Assembly: GCA_964411985.1 (NCBI GenBank)
Contig: CAYPNF010000041.1
Span: 1 to 64,000, forward strand
DNA length: 64,000 nucleotides
Reading direction: 5' to 3'
Origin: CAYPNF01 sp964411985
GTDB taxonomy: Bacteria; Verrucomicrobiota; Verrucomicrobiia; Limisphaerales; J093
Shown here: positions 36,951 to 45,214 of the stretch, piece by piece
How positions within the stretch are numbered: position 1 is the first letter of the stretch
Layout: every line of letters begins with the position of its first letter
Translations under genes and position numbers: made by a program
Notes under the pieces: model-generated
Told to the model about the DNA's origin: nothing
Seen by the model: the letters and a program-made list of their open reading frames with translations, nothing else
Databases searched by the model: none

Positions 36951-37709
36951 ATGTTTTCTTCCATCAGCCCCGAAAAGTGCTTCGCCTTCATTAATACTCA
37001 GCTGCAGCCGCACCCGCATAGTCCGTACGCGAACAGGGAAGAAGAGCGCAAACTCGCGATCACAATCTCGCGCAAAACGGGATCCGGTTCTCTTGGAATC
37101 GCTGACGCCCTCGCTCGCATTCTTCAGGTGCGTTGGCCTAGAGAACGCTGCCAATGGACTGTTTTCGATCGCAACCTGGTGGAAAGAGTCCTCGAAGATC
37201 ATCACTTACCAGGGAGGCTGGCGGGTTACATGAGGGAGGATCGAGTAGGAGCAATCCAGGACATGATGACGGAGATCCTGGGTTTGCATCCTTCCTCGTG
37301 GGATTTGTTCCACCAGACCACCGAGACGATTCTCCGACTGGCGGAGATGGGCCAGGTGATCTTGATCGGGCGCGGCGCGAACATGGTGACAGCCAAACTG
37401 CCGCATGTCTTCCACGTAAGGCTCTGTGGGTCAAAAGAGAGACGCCTGAAGCGACTCCAGGAAAACTTAAACCTGTCCCCCGAAGCTGCAGCAGAGTTTC
37501 TCGAGAAGACCGAACGCGGACGTGAGAGATATCTCAAGGACCACTTCAAGTCGGATATCAACGATCCTGAACTCTACCATCTTGTCATCAATACCGACCG
37601 GATCGAGTGTTCCCAGGCCGCTGAATTGATCGCAGAAGCCGCAGTGCGTTGGGGCAAGACCTATGCGATGCCGATGAAGCCGCTGATGTTAGCGACGGAA
37701 CCTGTGTAG
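36951..37709 (+). CDS. Cytidylate-kinase-like family protein
   Basis: The 252-residue protein matches the Cytidylate_kin2 family: LAITISRKTGSGSLGIADALA as a P-loop-like start, FDRNLVERVLEDHHL, MGQVILIGRGANMV, and a VFHVRLCGSKERRLKRLQE segment with the basic lid. The P-loop is GxGSLG rather than the canonical GxxGxGK, as is usual in this family. True CMP kinase activity is unproven for these proteins. The start is well fixed by a GGAGG five bases before the ATG at 36951. Confidence 0.82.
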   Translation: MFSSISPEKCFAFINTQLQPHPHSPYANREEERKLAITISRKTGSGSLGIADALARILQVRWPRERCQWTVFDRNLVERVLEDHHLPGRLAGYMREDRVGAIQDMMTEILGLHPSSWDLFHQTTETILRLAEMGQVILIGRGANMVTAKLPHVFHVRLCGSKERRLKRLQENLNLSPEAAAEFLEKTERGRERYLKDHFKSDINDPELYHLVINTDRIECSQAAELIAEAAVRWGKTYAMPMKPLMLATEPV

Positions 37710-37737
37710 TACCTGAGGCAAAGCCAATCCTCGAGAG

Positions 37738-38631
37738 CTAAGCCAACGCACGGTTGACTCGCTCGATCGCTTCGTCGATTTCTGCAGCGCTCTTAAACCC
37801 GATTACGGCTGCGTCAAGTAGACCGCACGTCATCGCAAAGCGGATCGACTTCTCGCGGTCTTCGGGAGAGGTGAATTCTCCGTTCCCGATCAGTTTCATT
37901 CCGATAATCCCCCGCCCCTTCTCCCGCATGGCTTTGATTTCCTGCGTTGCCTTGGGAACATCCCCTTTTTCATCCCACTCGAAAGTGGCACCATCGGTAC
38001 GCCGCCCCTGCGGGTTCATCCGAACGAGGTGAACGTCGATCCAATCGACCTGCGTCGCACGCGTCAGCGCTGGCAGCCCATGGCAGGAAACCCCTTTGGC
38101 GAGAATGATCTTCTTGGCTTTGGCTTCCTCGAAGACGTCCATAAGGCGTTTCCGTTCCTCGTGCCAAGAGTTCGTGGTAGCGTAGTGCAGCAGAAGGGAG
38201 TCGATATAGTCGGTGTTGAGTTCCTTACGGTACCGGTCAATCATCTCCATGGGCTTCTCCGGAGTGCCTGACATCTTGGTCTGGATGAACAGTTTCTCCC
38301 GTGGGAGCCCTTTGATGGCATCACGCACCCATTCATGGGTCTGATAGCTCTGGGCAGTATCGATATACCTGATCCCCTGATCGTAAGCGTAACGAACTAA
38401 CCGGTTGAATCCCTCGCGTCCCAAAGCGCGCTGGACCTCACCGCTGTTGCTGCCCGCTCCCATCCCCAAACGGCTCAACTTCAAGCCGGTTTTGCCCAGG
38501 GAAACTATGTCCGCATGAGTCCGCTTTTCGCCCACTGCCTGGAGAGACAGTCTGGAGGTGCCGAGGGCAGTCCCGGCTAAGGTGGCGGTACGGGTGAGAA
38601 AATCACGGCGGCTCAGATCGTAGGGCTGCAT
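37738..38631 (-). CDS. Aldo/keto reductase with Tat leader
   Basis: The protein of about 297 residues starts MQPYDLSRRDFLTRTATLAGT, a good twin-arginine signal. The barrel follows: VSLGKTGLKLSRLGMGAGSN, IRYIDTAQSYQTHEWV with catalytic Asp and Tyr, FIQTKM with Lys, and SLLLHYATT with His. It is likely folded with cofactor in the cytosol and exported. ATG 38631 is chosen over 38682 because the Tat motif then lies at the expected place. It is convergent with the kinase-like gene (28-base gap), and the adjacent pseudopilin gene upstream is on the same strand. Confidence 0.87.
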   Translation of the reverse strand: MQPYDLSRRDFLTRTATLAGTALGTSRLSLQAVGEKRTHADIVSLGKTGLKLSRLGMGAGSNSGEVQRALGREGFNRLVRYAYDQGIRYIDTAQSYQTHEWVRDAIKGLPREKLFIQTKMSGTPEKPMEMIDRYRKELNTDYIDSLLLHYATTNSWHEERKRLMDVFEEAKAKKIILAKGVSCHGLPALTRATQVDWIDVHLVRMNPQGRRTDGATFEWDEKGDVPKATQEIKAMREKGRGIIGMKLIGNGEFTSPEDREKSIRFAMTCGLLDAAVIGFKSAAEIDEAIERVNRALA

Positions 38632-38690
38632 GGCATGTAATGTATTCCCCCTCAAGGGAACACACAATCGGACGATCCGCAAACCGAAAG

Positions 38691-39602
38691 TCAGAGCATC
38701 GGCACCTTCTGCGGCACGGCTTGGAAGAAGCGGCCGAGATCTCGATCCCTCTCCGCCACAGCGGGTTTCAGCACAATCCAGTCGTTCTGAGACGAAATCT
38801 GAGCGGTATTGGCCTCGCGCCAGCGCCAGATCTCGGCGTGGCCGTCCGCAAAGCTCAGAACTCCACCGTTGTGGTGTCGCGTGGCTGGAAAACTAATCCA
38901 GGTCCAGAGAGATGCGCCGAACATGGTGAGACGTTCAGGTGCGTTGATGCCAAAGGCACTCTGTTGAATGCTCTTTTCGTTCTCATCGATGAACACGGCT
39001 GCGCGGGACGGGCCAGGATTCTGGATCTGACTGTATTTGTGCCAGCAAAGGGCGTATTCCTCGCTTTCTGGTTCAGGCCGGAAATTCATATACATGCTCA
39101 TGGAGACGCTGCGGGTCCGCGGAAGCCTGCCCTCATCCCGCACCGTGGTTTTGTCTGCAGGACATCGGTAAATCTGCAAGGAAGCATTGTACGGAAAGAG
39201 AACGCCTCGCTGAATGTTGGTGGGGGTCGTGTCAGACCAGGCGTTGCCCTGAAGCCAAGAGCCGGGATCAGCGGTCCAGCCTTCTCGCTTGGCAAGATCC
39301 CCAGGGTTCAAGGCCACATTTCCTGGCATGCGATCCGCGTTGTCCTCGCAGTACATCTGCCAGCAGAGCTGAAGCTGCTTGAAGTTGTTCAGGCAAGCCG
39401 TCGAATGAGCCCGGGCTTTGGCTTTGCTTAGGGCAGGGAGCAAGAGGCTGGCGAGGATGCCGATGATGGCGATCACCACCAGCAACTCGATCAATGTAAA
39501 CCCGCGCGAAGAGTGGGAAGTGGTCTGAGGTCGCGACACGTCGCACGAGCGATCACAAGCCTGATCCGTTGCCGTACGCCGAGGGTTTTCTGGAATTCTC
39601 AT
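38691..39602 (-). CDS. Type II pseudopilin-like secreted protein, second copy
   Basis: About 303 residues, with the prepilin signature RGFTLIELLVVIAIIGILAS after a leader of about 34 residues, and the C-terminal RHHNGGVLSFADGHAE motif of the expanded Verrucomicrobia/Planctomycetes family. It shares this layout with the protein at 11288-12154. ATG 39602 is preferred to 39656, but the leader is long in either case. No secretion-system genes are adjacent. Function unknown; likely periplasmic or surface-exposed. Confidence 0.88.
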   Translation of the reverse strand: MRIPENPRRTATDQACDRSCDVSRPQTTSHSSRGFTLIELLVVIAIIGILASLLLPALSKAKARAHSTACLNNFKQLQLCWQMYCEDNADRMPGNVALNPGDLAKREGWTADPGSWLQGNAWSDTTPTNIQRGVLFPYNASLQIYRCPADKTTVRDEGRLPRTRSVSMSMYMNFRPEPESEEYALCWHKYSQIQNPGPSRAAVFIDENEKSIQQSAFGINAPERLTMFGASLWTWISFPATRHHNGGVLSFADGHAEIWRWREANTAQISSQNDWIVLKPAVAERDRDLGRFFQAVPQKVPML

Positions 39603-39772
39603 AAAGTGTTGTATTTCTGTTGGTTGACTCCAAATCCTCGGCCAACCCTTCTTCAAGAATAGGCCTCGAGACTCACGTCTTCCACTAGAGATAACGACGA
39701 TGAGCTCCCCCCGGTTACCTCTGGTGGGGTGCCAATCATTGCGCCCGGCGACAATTCAGCTACATTGTCGCC

Positions 39773-40894
39773 GTGATTCGCAACATCATCTTCGACTGGT
39801 CTGGCACGCTGGTGGATGACCTGCCCGCCGTGCTGTTCGCCAGCAACGCGGTCTTCCGCAGCCGCGGCGTTGCCGAACTCACACTCGACCAGTTTCGGAG
39901 GGAATTCTGCCTGCCTTTCCAGGAGTTCTACGACCGGTTCGTGCCGGACGCGCCGCTGGCAGAGCTGGAGGTTTGTTTTCATGCCCACTTTCGTGAGGCA
40001 CAGCACCTCGTAACGGAACTCCCCTACGCGCTTGATTTCCTCCGGTTTTGCGAAGCCAGGGGTATTCAAACCCTGGTGCTCAGCAGCGCGCATCAGGACC
40101 ACTATCACGAGCAAGCTCAGCGAACCGGGTTCGCTTCCTACCTTCGCCACCCGTATGTCCAGGTTCGTGATAAACGCGCCAAAATCCAGGAGATCCTCCG
40201 GGAACACGGGCTCCTTCCAGAGGAGACGCTCTTTATCGGAGATATGTCGCACGATATCGAGACGGCTCATTGCGGCGGCCTTTACGCCTGCGCCGTATTG
40301 ACGGGCTACAACCATCTGGACCAACTGCGGGAAGCCAAGCCTCACCTGATCGTGGAGCACCTGGGGGAACTCAGGTCGATTCTCGAACGTGCCTCCCTGA
40401 ACCTGCAGCGGCACCTCGCACCTGAACGCTCTGAGGAGGACGTCAAGTCCCTTCGCCCCATCGCCACCGTGGGGGCTCTGATCTTCAATCCTGAAGAGCA
40501 AGTGCTCCTGGTTCGAACCCGCAAGTGGTCCGATCTCTGGGGGATCCCCGGGGGTAAAATCAAACCGGGAGAACCTTCCATCGACGCGCTTCGCCGGGAA
40601 TTACTGGAAGAAACCGGGCAGAGCGTCTGCGACATCCAAATGGTGATGGTCCAAGACTGCATTCGTCCACCGGAGTTCTATCGCCCCGCCCATTTCCTGC
40701 TGTTGAACTACATCTGTCGCGCTAGCAGTCGACAATCCGTGGTTCTGAACGAGGAATCCCAGGCTTACCGGTGGTTGTCGCTTCCAGAGGCGCTGAAACT
40801 CTCCTTGAACCAACCCACTCGCGTCCTCATCGAAACGGTGCTCGCGAAGTGTCCGGCAATCCCCTTCTCCTCCTCGTCTGGAACCTCCCACTGA
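39773..40894 (+). CDS. HAD-like hydrolase fused to a Nudix hydrolase
   Basis: Residues 1-210 are a HAD-fold domain: FDWSGTLVDD with nucleophile Asp8, LVLSSAH (Ser104), Lys134 or Lys137, and FIGDMSHDIETA as motif IV. The position two after Asp8, normally the acid/base Asp, is Ser10. Residues about 228-373 are a Nudix domain with the box at 261-283 (GKIKPGE ... RRELLEETG; Glu276, Glu279, Glu280). Nudix enzymes cleave nucleoside diphosphate derivatives. folB starts 13 bases downstream, so a role in removing phosphates from dihydroneopterin triphosphate is a reasonable inference, not shown. The start at 39773 is a GTG. Confidence 0.85.
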   Translation: MIRNIIFDWSGTLVDDLPAVLFASNAVFRSRGVAELTLDQFRREFCLPFQEFYDRFVPDAPLAELEVCFHAHFREAQHLVTELPYALDFLRFCEARGIQTLVLSSAHQDHYHEQAQRTGFASYLRHPYVQVRDKRAKIQEILREHGLLPEETLFIGDMSHDIETAHCGGLYACAVLTGYNHLDQLREAKPHLIVEHLGELRSILERASLNLQRHLAPERSEEDVKSLRPIATVGALIFNPEEQVLLVRTRKWSDLWGIPGGKIKPGEPSIDALRRELLEETGQSVCDIQMVMVQDCIRPPEFYRPAHFLLLNYICRASSRQSVVLNEESQAYRWLSLPEALKLSLNQPTRVLIETVLAKCPAIPFSSSSGTSH

Positions 40895-40907
40895 TCCACT
40901 CACTCTC

Positions 40908-41294
40908 ATGGACACAATCGTGATTCAGGACCTTGAAGTGCGCTATCGGGTGGGCGTACCCGAAACAGAGCGTGCCAACCCCCAGCGGCTCCTCCTCTCG
41001 CTGAACATCGGTTCCGATTTTCACGAAGCGGCCATCGCCGATGACCTGACCAAGACCATCGACTACTACGCTGTGACGCGACGCCTCTTGGCGCTGGGGA
41101 ATGACCGTTCGTGGAGGTTAATCGAAACCCTGGCGGAAGAGATTGCCGGCATCGTGCTCAGAGAATACGGTGCGGCTAAAGTGATGGTGGAGATTAAGAA
41201 ATTCATCCTCCCCGAAGCGCGTCACGTGGGGGTGCGAATCGAAAGGTCGAGAGTTGTAGGCTTCAAGGATGCGCCGCTGGGGTCGGGGAGGTGA
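40908..41294 (+). CDS. folB: Dihydroneopterin aldolase FolB
   Basis: The 128-residue protein matches FolB: IVIQDLEVRYRVGVPETERANPQ, a DDLTKTIDYYAVTRRL stretch, LIETLAEEIAGIVL, and KFILPEARHVGVRIERSR. It converts 7,8-dihydroneopterin to 6-hydroxymethyl-dihydropterin and glycolaldehyde in folate synthesis. It is probably co-transcribed with the HAD-Nudix gene. Its 3' end overlaps the convergent subtilase gene by 32 bases. Confidence 0.94.
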   Translation: MDTIVIQDLEVRYRVGVPETERANPQRLLLSLNIGSDFHEAAIADDLTKTIDYYAVTRRLLALGNDRSWRLIETLAEEIAGIVLREYGAAKVMVEIKKFILPEARHVGVRIERSRVVGFKDAPLGSGR

Positions 41295-42708
41295 CAGCGG
41301 CGGTGGCAGAGTACTGCTGCCGGATGGCCTTCTCTACGCCTGCTGGATCCTTGGGGGAAGCGGACAGAAGACCAGCAGCTACACCTGAAATATCGGCCGT
41401 GGCAGAAGAAGTGCCCACCACTGCGTAGGTCTGCCCCTGAAAGGGTACCAAAGAGGTCCCAGGGGCGATCACATCCACAAAACTTCCGCGGTTAGCATAG
41501 CTGGCCAACTGGCCGCCCCTGCCACTCGCAGTCACAGCAACAACCTCGGGATAGGCAGCCGGGTAGGTGGATAAAGTGGTCGGCTCATTCCCTGCTGCCC
41601 CTACAAAAATAATGTTCTTTTCATGCGCCGCCTTCACAACGTCCTGCACGAACTGGCTGTCGCCATCCCCCCCCAAACTCAGGTTTACGATGGACGCGCC
41701 CCCGTTGACCGCATCAGCAATTCCCTTCGCGATCTCGAAAGTCGTGGTGGTATCCCCTCCCCCGTACACGTCCACCGGCAGAATCCGGACTGGTGTGCCG
41801 TCCTTGGAGGCGCCGGATTGCGCCAGGCTGTATAGCAGCGTCAGGGCCATCGAGGTCCCGTGGGTAAGCTCAGCCTGGGTGGCTCCCGTGGATCCCCCTG
41901 GCGACTGCCCCTGGATCAGGAAGTCTTTCAATGGGGTACCCTCAGCCACCACCGCAGTGTCGACCAACCCCACAATCACCCTGCCGGAGTCTGCAACGCT
42001 CAACGGTTTCAAGTTCAGCGGGGGAAGGCTGCTTTGTCCCAACATCAAAGGAGGTTCCGGGCGCGTAACTTGGTAATTCGACTCCACGCCCGCCACTTCG
42101 TCCTGACTGCCGAGGGAAGTCCGGGCTGCGTCTGCCGACTGGGCATCCGCGAACTGCAGGCGATAGGCCCCAAGCTCATCCGCCCGTCCCACAATCTTGG
42201 CACCGAGTTGCTTGGCGATGTCCTCAATGCTTCCCTTGGTTCCTGGTTTGAGGCGCACAATCAGTTCGTTCTTGATCCGGGAACCCTCCGGTCCTTCCTC
42301 CAGTTCCTGCGGCACAGCAACCAGGTCCGTTGCCGCTTGCATCGAGGTCCGGTAGATGTAGAGGCGGGCAGACCCACCTTTTTCCGCAGGGATGAGGATG
42401 TAGCTCAGCCCAGAAAGGAGCCTGCTCAGTGCTTCCCCGGCCTGAAGGCTCTTGAATTTGGCCGACACCACCTTGTCCAGCTTGGGCTCAACGTAGATCT
42501 GCCAACGAGTCTTGGCGCTCACCTTCTCCAGAAGCCGGTTCAGGGGCCAGCCCTCGATATCAGCCTCAATGGTCCCGTCCGCGCTCTTCCAGGAAAAACG
42601 CCCCGCTGAGTTCCCGGCGCACAGAGGGGCGAGGAGAAGAAGACAAGCCATCATCCGACCCGTCCAAACCATCCGGCCTTTGCCCATCCAACTTACCCAA
42701 TGTAGCAT
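41263..42708 (-). CDS. Secreted subtilisin-like S8 protease with N-terminal STN-like domain
   Basis: About 481 residues: signal peptide (about 12-35), a short domain at 38-120 resembling the STN fold of secretins and TonB receptors (LNRLLEKVSAKTRWQIYVEP; AGEALSRLLSGLSYIL), a propeptide-like region at 145-215, then the S8 domain. The triad is Asp250 (VGLVDTAV), His283 (THGTSMA) and Ser434 (GTSSATADISG); the oxyanion Asn is Asn374 (AAGNE). The DTAV and GTSSAT motifs deviate slightly from DTG and GTSMA. The in-frame ATG at 42828 would overlap the GH59 gene; ATG 42708 or 42687 is likely. Confidence 0.85.
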   Translation of the reverse strand: MLHWVSWMGKGRMVWTGRMMACLLLLAPLCAGNSAGRFSWKSADGTIEADIEGWPLNRLLEKVSAKTRWQIYVEPKLDKVVSAKFKSLQAGEALSRLLSGLSYILIPAEKGGSARLYIYRTSMQAATDLVAVPQELEEGPEGSRIKNELIVRLKPGTKGSIEDIAKQLGAKIVGRADELGAYRLQFADAQSADAARTSLGSQDEVAGVESNYQVTRPEPPLMLGQSSLPPLNLKPLSVADSGRVIVGLVDTAVVAEGTPLKDFLIQGQSPGGSTGATQAELTHGTSMALTLLYSLAQSGASKDGTPVRILPVDVYGGGDTTTTFEIAKGIADAVNGGASIVNLSLGGDGDSQFVQDVVKAAHEKNIIFVGAAGNEPTTLSTYPAAYPEVVAVTASGRGGQLASYANRGSFVDVIAPGTSLVPFQGQTYAVVGTSSATADISGVAAGLLSASPKDPAGVEKAIRQQYSATAAVTSPTPAAHP

Positions 42709-42776
42709 CAAGACACGGTAACTCACTGGACGGTCAAAGCAACTGCCATGTTCAATCAAAGAAACCGCCTGGAAGC

Positions 42777-45128
42777 TCACCTTCTCCTTGCCCCGTAAAG
42801 CTCCATTTCCCAGAGTGAAGGAGTCCACTGGGTGTCGGTGACCAGCAATCTGACTCTGCGAGCGGTCACCGCCGGAAAAACATCATGTTGCACGGGGAAC
42901 GCCATGGCTCCTCCGACAAAAACGTCCTTCCACCCGGTATTGTCCCAGTATTGGATCCGATAACCGAGGATGGCCGTGTCGTAGGGACGCAGGATGGCCT
43001 CATGAATCGCGAAATCGCCACCGAGGTCGAACTCCACCCAGTCGCCACTCCTCCGCCCTTTGCTTCCCGCCCAACGCGTGGTATCCGGTTCGCAGTCCAC
43101 CAGATTCTCCGCAGAGTAACTAAACTCCGTACTGGAAGACTTGGCTGGCTTGCGGAGGAGCAGATTTTGCGAACTACGCCGCCTCGCCACCTCGAATGGC
43201 TGTTTCGCACCCGCAGTTGGGACCACCGAAAGGTTGTCAAACCACGCCTGATTCCAACCGCTCCCCACGCCGACCATTCCCCGGCGAAAAGTCTGGTTGG
43301 TCACAGTTGTCAGGGGCGAGCCGTCGAGAAAGGCGGTAATGATGTCCCCGGAAAAGCCTATCTTGATTTGATGCCATCGGTGGGTCGCAAAGTCGCAAGC
43401 ACCCTCGGCCAAAAGATTGGTGGAGGCGCGGAGTTGCCAGGAGCCGGCCGTACCAAACTGCAGCCAGTACCCTTCGGGAGGATCCGTACTCTGGGGGACC
43501 CGCGTTATTCGGCCGAAGACCGAGATCGAGCCTTCCGCCGGTAGAAACGCTTCGACTCCCATGGTATAGTTGCGCCAATTCAGATCCCCCACCACCGTCT
43601 CCGGCAAGGGGTCTTTGTGGAACGGCCACTCAATACCGCGCTGAGGCAATACCTGGCAAAGAGCCTGACCTTTCCCATCCGGCCTGGCAGCGATCTCAAA
43701 GGCGCCTGCCTGATCACTCAGGTAGCGGGGCACCGTGCCAGGCTTACCGCGCTCAAAGTCCTCGAGGTAAGGAGTGGGGAACGCCTTTCGTGGACCGCTC
43801 CCCCAACCTCCTTTGCTCTGACCTCGAGTGGACGACAGTGAATAGATGCATCCTGGATCCACCCGGACTCGGACCCGACCGTCATGCACCCGAGCGGTTC
43901 CAACACAGACAAATTGCTTCTCCGCTGAAGACCGCCAGATCTTCAGCGAACGACGGGTCATGCCACCCGCCAGTTGGAACTCCAGGGTTTGGGAACCCTT
44001 CGCATCCACGGTCTCCACAATCACGCTATAATCCAAATGGTTTGTAGACACCAAGGTCACATAACTGCCACCGCCCGTGAGCATGCCACAAGCTTCACCG
44101 TCCAAGTAACTCCAACCGGGTTCGGCGAACTGGGTCGTATGGGCAGTAGCCCAAAGCGCCGGTTGAACTTCGAAAGCACCTGACCAGGGGGTGTTCGCCG
44201 TCATCACTCCCGAGCGTGGCAACGGCAGCGCGTCGTAGTAAGAAGTGATCGGGCTCCAGATGATGGTCTTGGTCATCTTGCCGTTGATGTAGTTACGATT
44301 GTAGGTCTTGGCCAGAGGGGCGGCTCCAGCCCATGTCCCTTTCCAAGGACCATCCTCGCTCGACCACAAAGGCCGGTCATAAGCCTGGGCCTCTTTGCTG
44401 CTTTTGGTACCTGGATAGTGGATTCCGACTGCATGGATGGAGGCCGCCAACTGAGGGTCCGCCTGCATCTCTTTCACGAAGTCCCAGCTGAACTCATCGG
44501 GGGCTACGATCTTTACGCTTTCCAAGCCATTCGCATCGAGCGTGCGGCGCAACAGCTTGATCCACTCGTTGTCGTGGGCGGTCTCGTTCCAGATGCCCGT
44601 GTAGTGAATCCTCAAGCCATGAGCGGAAGAGGCCCCTTGCAGAAACTTCACAATGTAGTCGGCATTGTCCTGTGAGTAGAACTTTCCATCCCCAATCCAA
44701 CCGGGCGCGCCCCATTCGAGGCAATCCAGAAAGATCCCAGGGTTACGGCGCACCGCCTCCTTCATCAACCACCATTCATATCCGCGCTCATAGTTCAGGT
44801 CTTCGCGCGCGCGCTGATGGGATGGTTCAGTGCCATCGGTGGAGTTGACGTCGCCCCCGATTTCAACCTTGAGGTGTTGGAATCCGGCGCCAAAGCGAGG
44901 CCGAAAGAGGTAGTCGAGAACTCGGCTGCGATAAGGCTCCGGATACTCGATCAGGAGGCGGGAAGAGGCACCCGCGCTGCAGGCCCCAATCCCCTCAAAA
45001 ACTCTGCCCGGCTGCGATGCATCCAGGAGGATGCGCTGTTCTTGCCCATCACCTGCAATCCCCAAAAGGCTCAAATACAGACCAAGGACTGCGGTCCCAA
45101 GAATCCGATGCGAGCAAAGGCTAATCAT
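42777..45128 (-). CDS. GH59 galactocerebrosidase homologue with discoidin-like domain
   Basis: The 783-residue protein has a signal peptide (1-27) and a GH59 TIM barrel strikingly like human GALC: FEGIGACSAGASSRLL, YPEPYRSRVLDYLF, KVEIGGDVNSTDGTEPSH and RGYEWWLMKEA. The acid/base Glu182 is in GIWNE and the nucleophile Glu258 in LWSSED, at the same numbers as in the human enzyme. A lectin-like domain follows (about 465-635), then an extra C-terminal F5/8 type C-like domain (about 655-783) that human GALC lacks. The family removes beta-galactose from galactosylceramide; the bacterial substrate is open. Confidence 0.9.
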   Translation of the reverse strand: MISLCSHRILGTAVLGLYLSLLGIAGDGQEQRILLDASQPGRVFEGIGACSAGASSRLLIEYPEPYRSRVLDYLFRPRFGAGFQHLKVEIGGDVNSTDGTEPSHQRAREDLNYERGYEWWLMKEAVRRNPGIFLDCLEWGAPGWIGDGKFYSQDNADYIVKFLQGASSAHGLRIHYTGIWNETAHDNEWIKLLRRTLDANGLESVKIVAPDEFSWDFVKEMQADPQLAASIHAVGIHYPGTKSSKEAQAYDRPLWSSEDGPWKGTWAGAAPLAKTYNRNYINGKMTKTIIWSPITSYYDALPLPRSGVMTANTPWSGAFEVQPALWATAHTTQFAEPGWSYLDGEACGMLTGGGSYVTLVSTNHLDYSVIVETVDAKGSQTLEFQLAGGMTRRSLKIWRSSAEKQFVCVGTARVHDGRVRVRVDPGCIYSLSSTRGQSKGGWGSGPRKAFPTPYLEDFERGKPGTVPRYLSDQAGAFEIAARPDGKGQALCQVLPQRGIEWPFHKDPLPETVVGDLNWRNYTMGVEAFLPAEGSISVFGRITRVPQSTDPPEGYWLQFGTAGSWQLRASTNLLAEGACDFATHRWHQIKIGFSGDIITAFLDGSPLTTVTNQTFRRGMVGVGSGWNQAWFDNLSVVPTAGAKQPFEVARRRSSQNLLLRKPAKSSSTEFSYSAENLVDCEPDTTRWAGSKGRRSGDWVEFDLGGDFAIHEAILRPYDTAILGYRIQYWDNTGWKDVFVGGAMAFPVQHDVFPAVTARRVRLLVTDTQWTPSLWEMELYGARRR

Positions 45129-45160
45129 CTCGAACTCTTCTGCGTTTCGGGGTTCTGATC

Positions 45161-45200
45161 AAGAAAAGGGACAGCCCGGCTTCGTAGGAAACCGGGCTGT
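45161..45200 (-). terminator. Terminator after the DUF1080 gene
   Basis: On the minus strand a 9-bp stem ACAGCCCGG / CCGGGCTGT (45171-45179 with 45192-45200) is followed by CCCTTTTCTT. It separates the DUF1080 gene from the GH59 gene. Confidence 0.8.
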
Positions 45201-45214
45201 TCGAGAGACTCTGT

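Noticed and set aside
36829..36994. 55-codon frame before the cytidylate-kinase-like gene
   Set aside because: It overlaps a gene start supported by a good GGAGG site, and its sequence matches nothing known.
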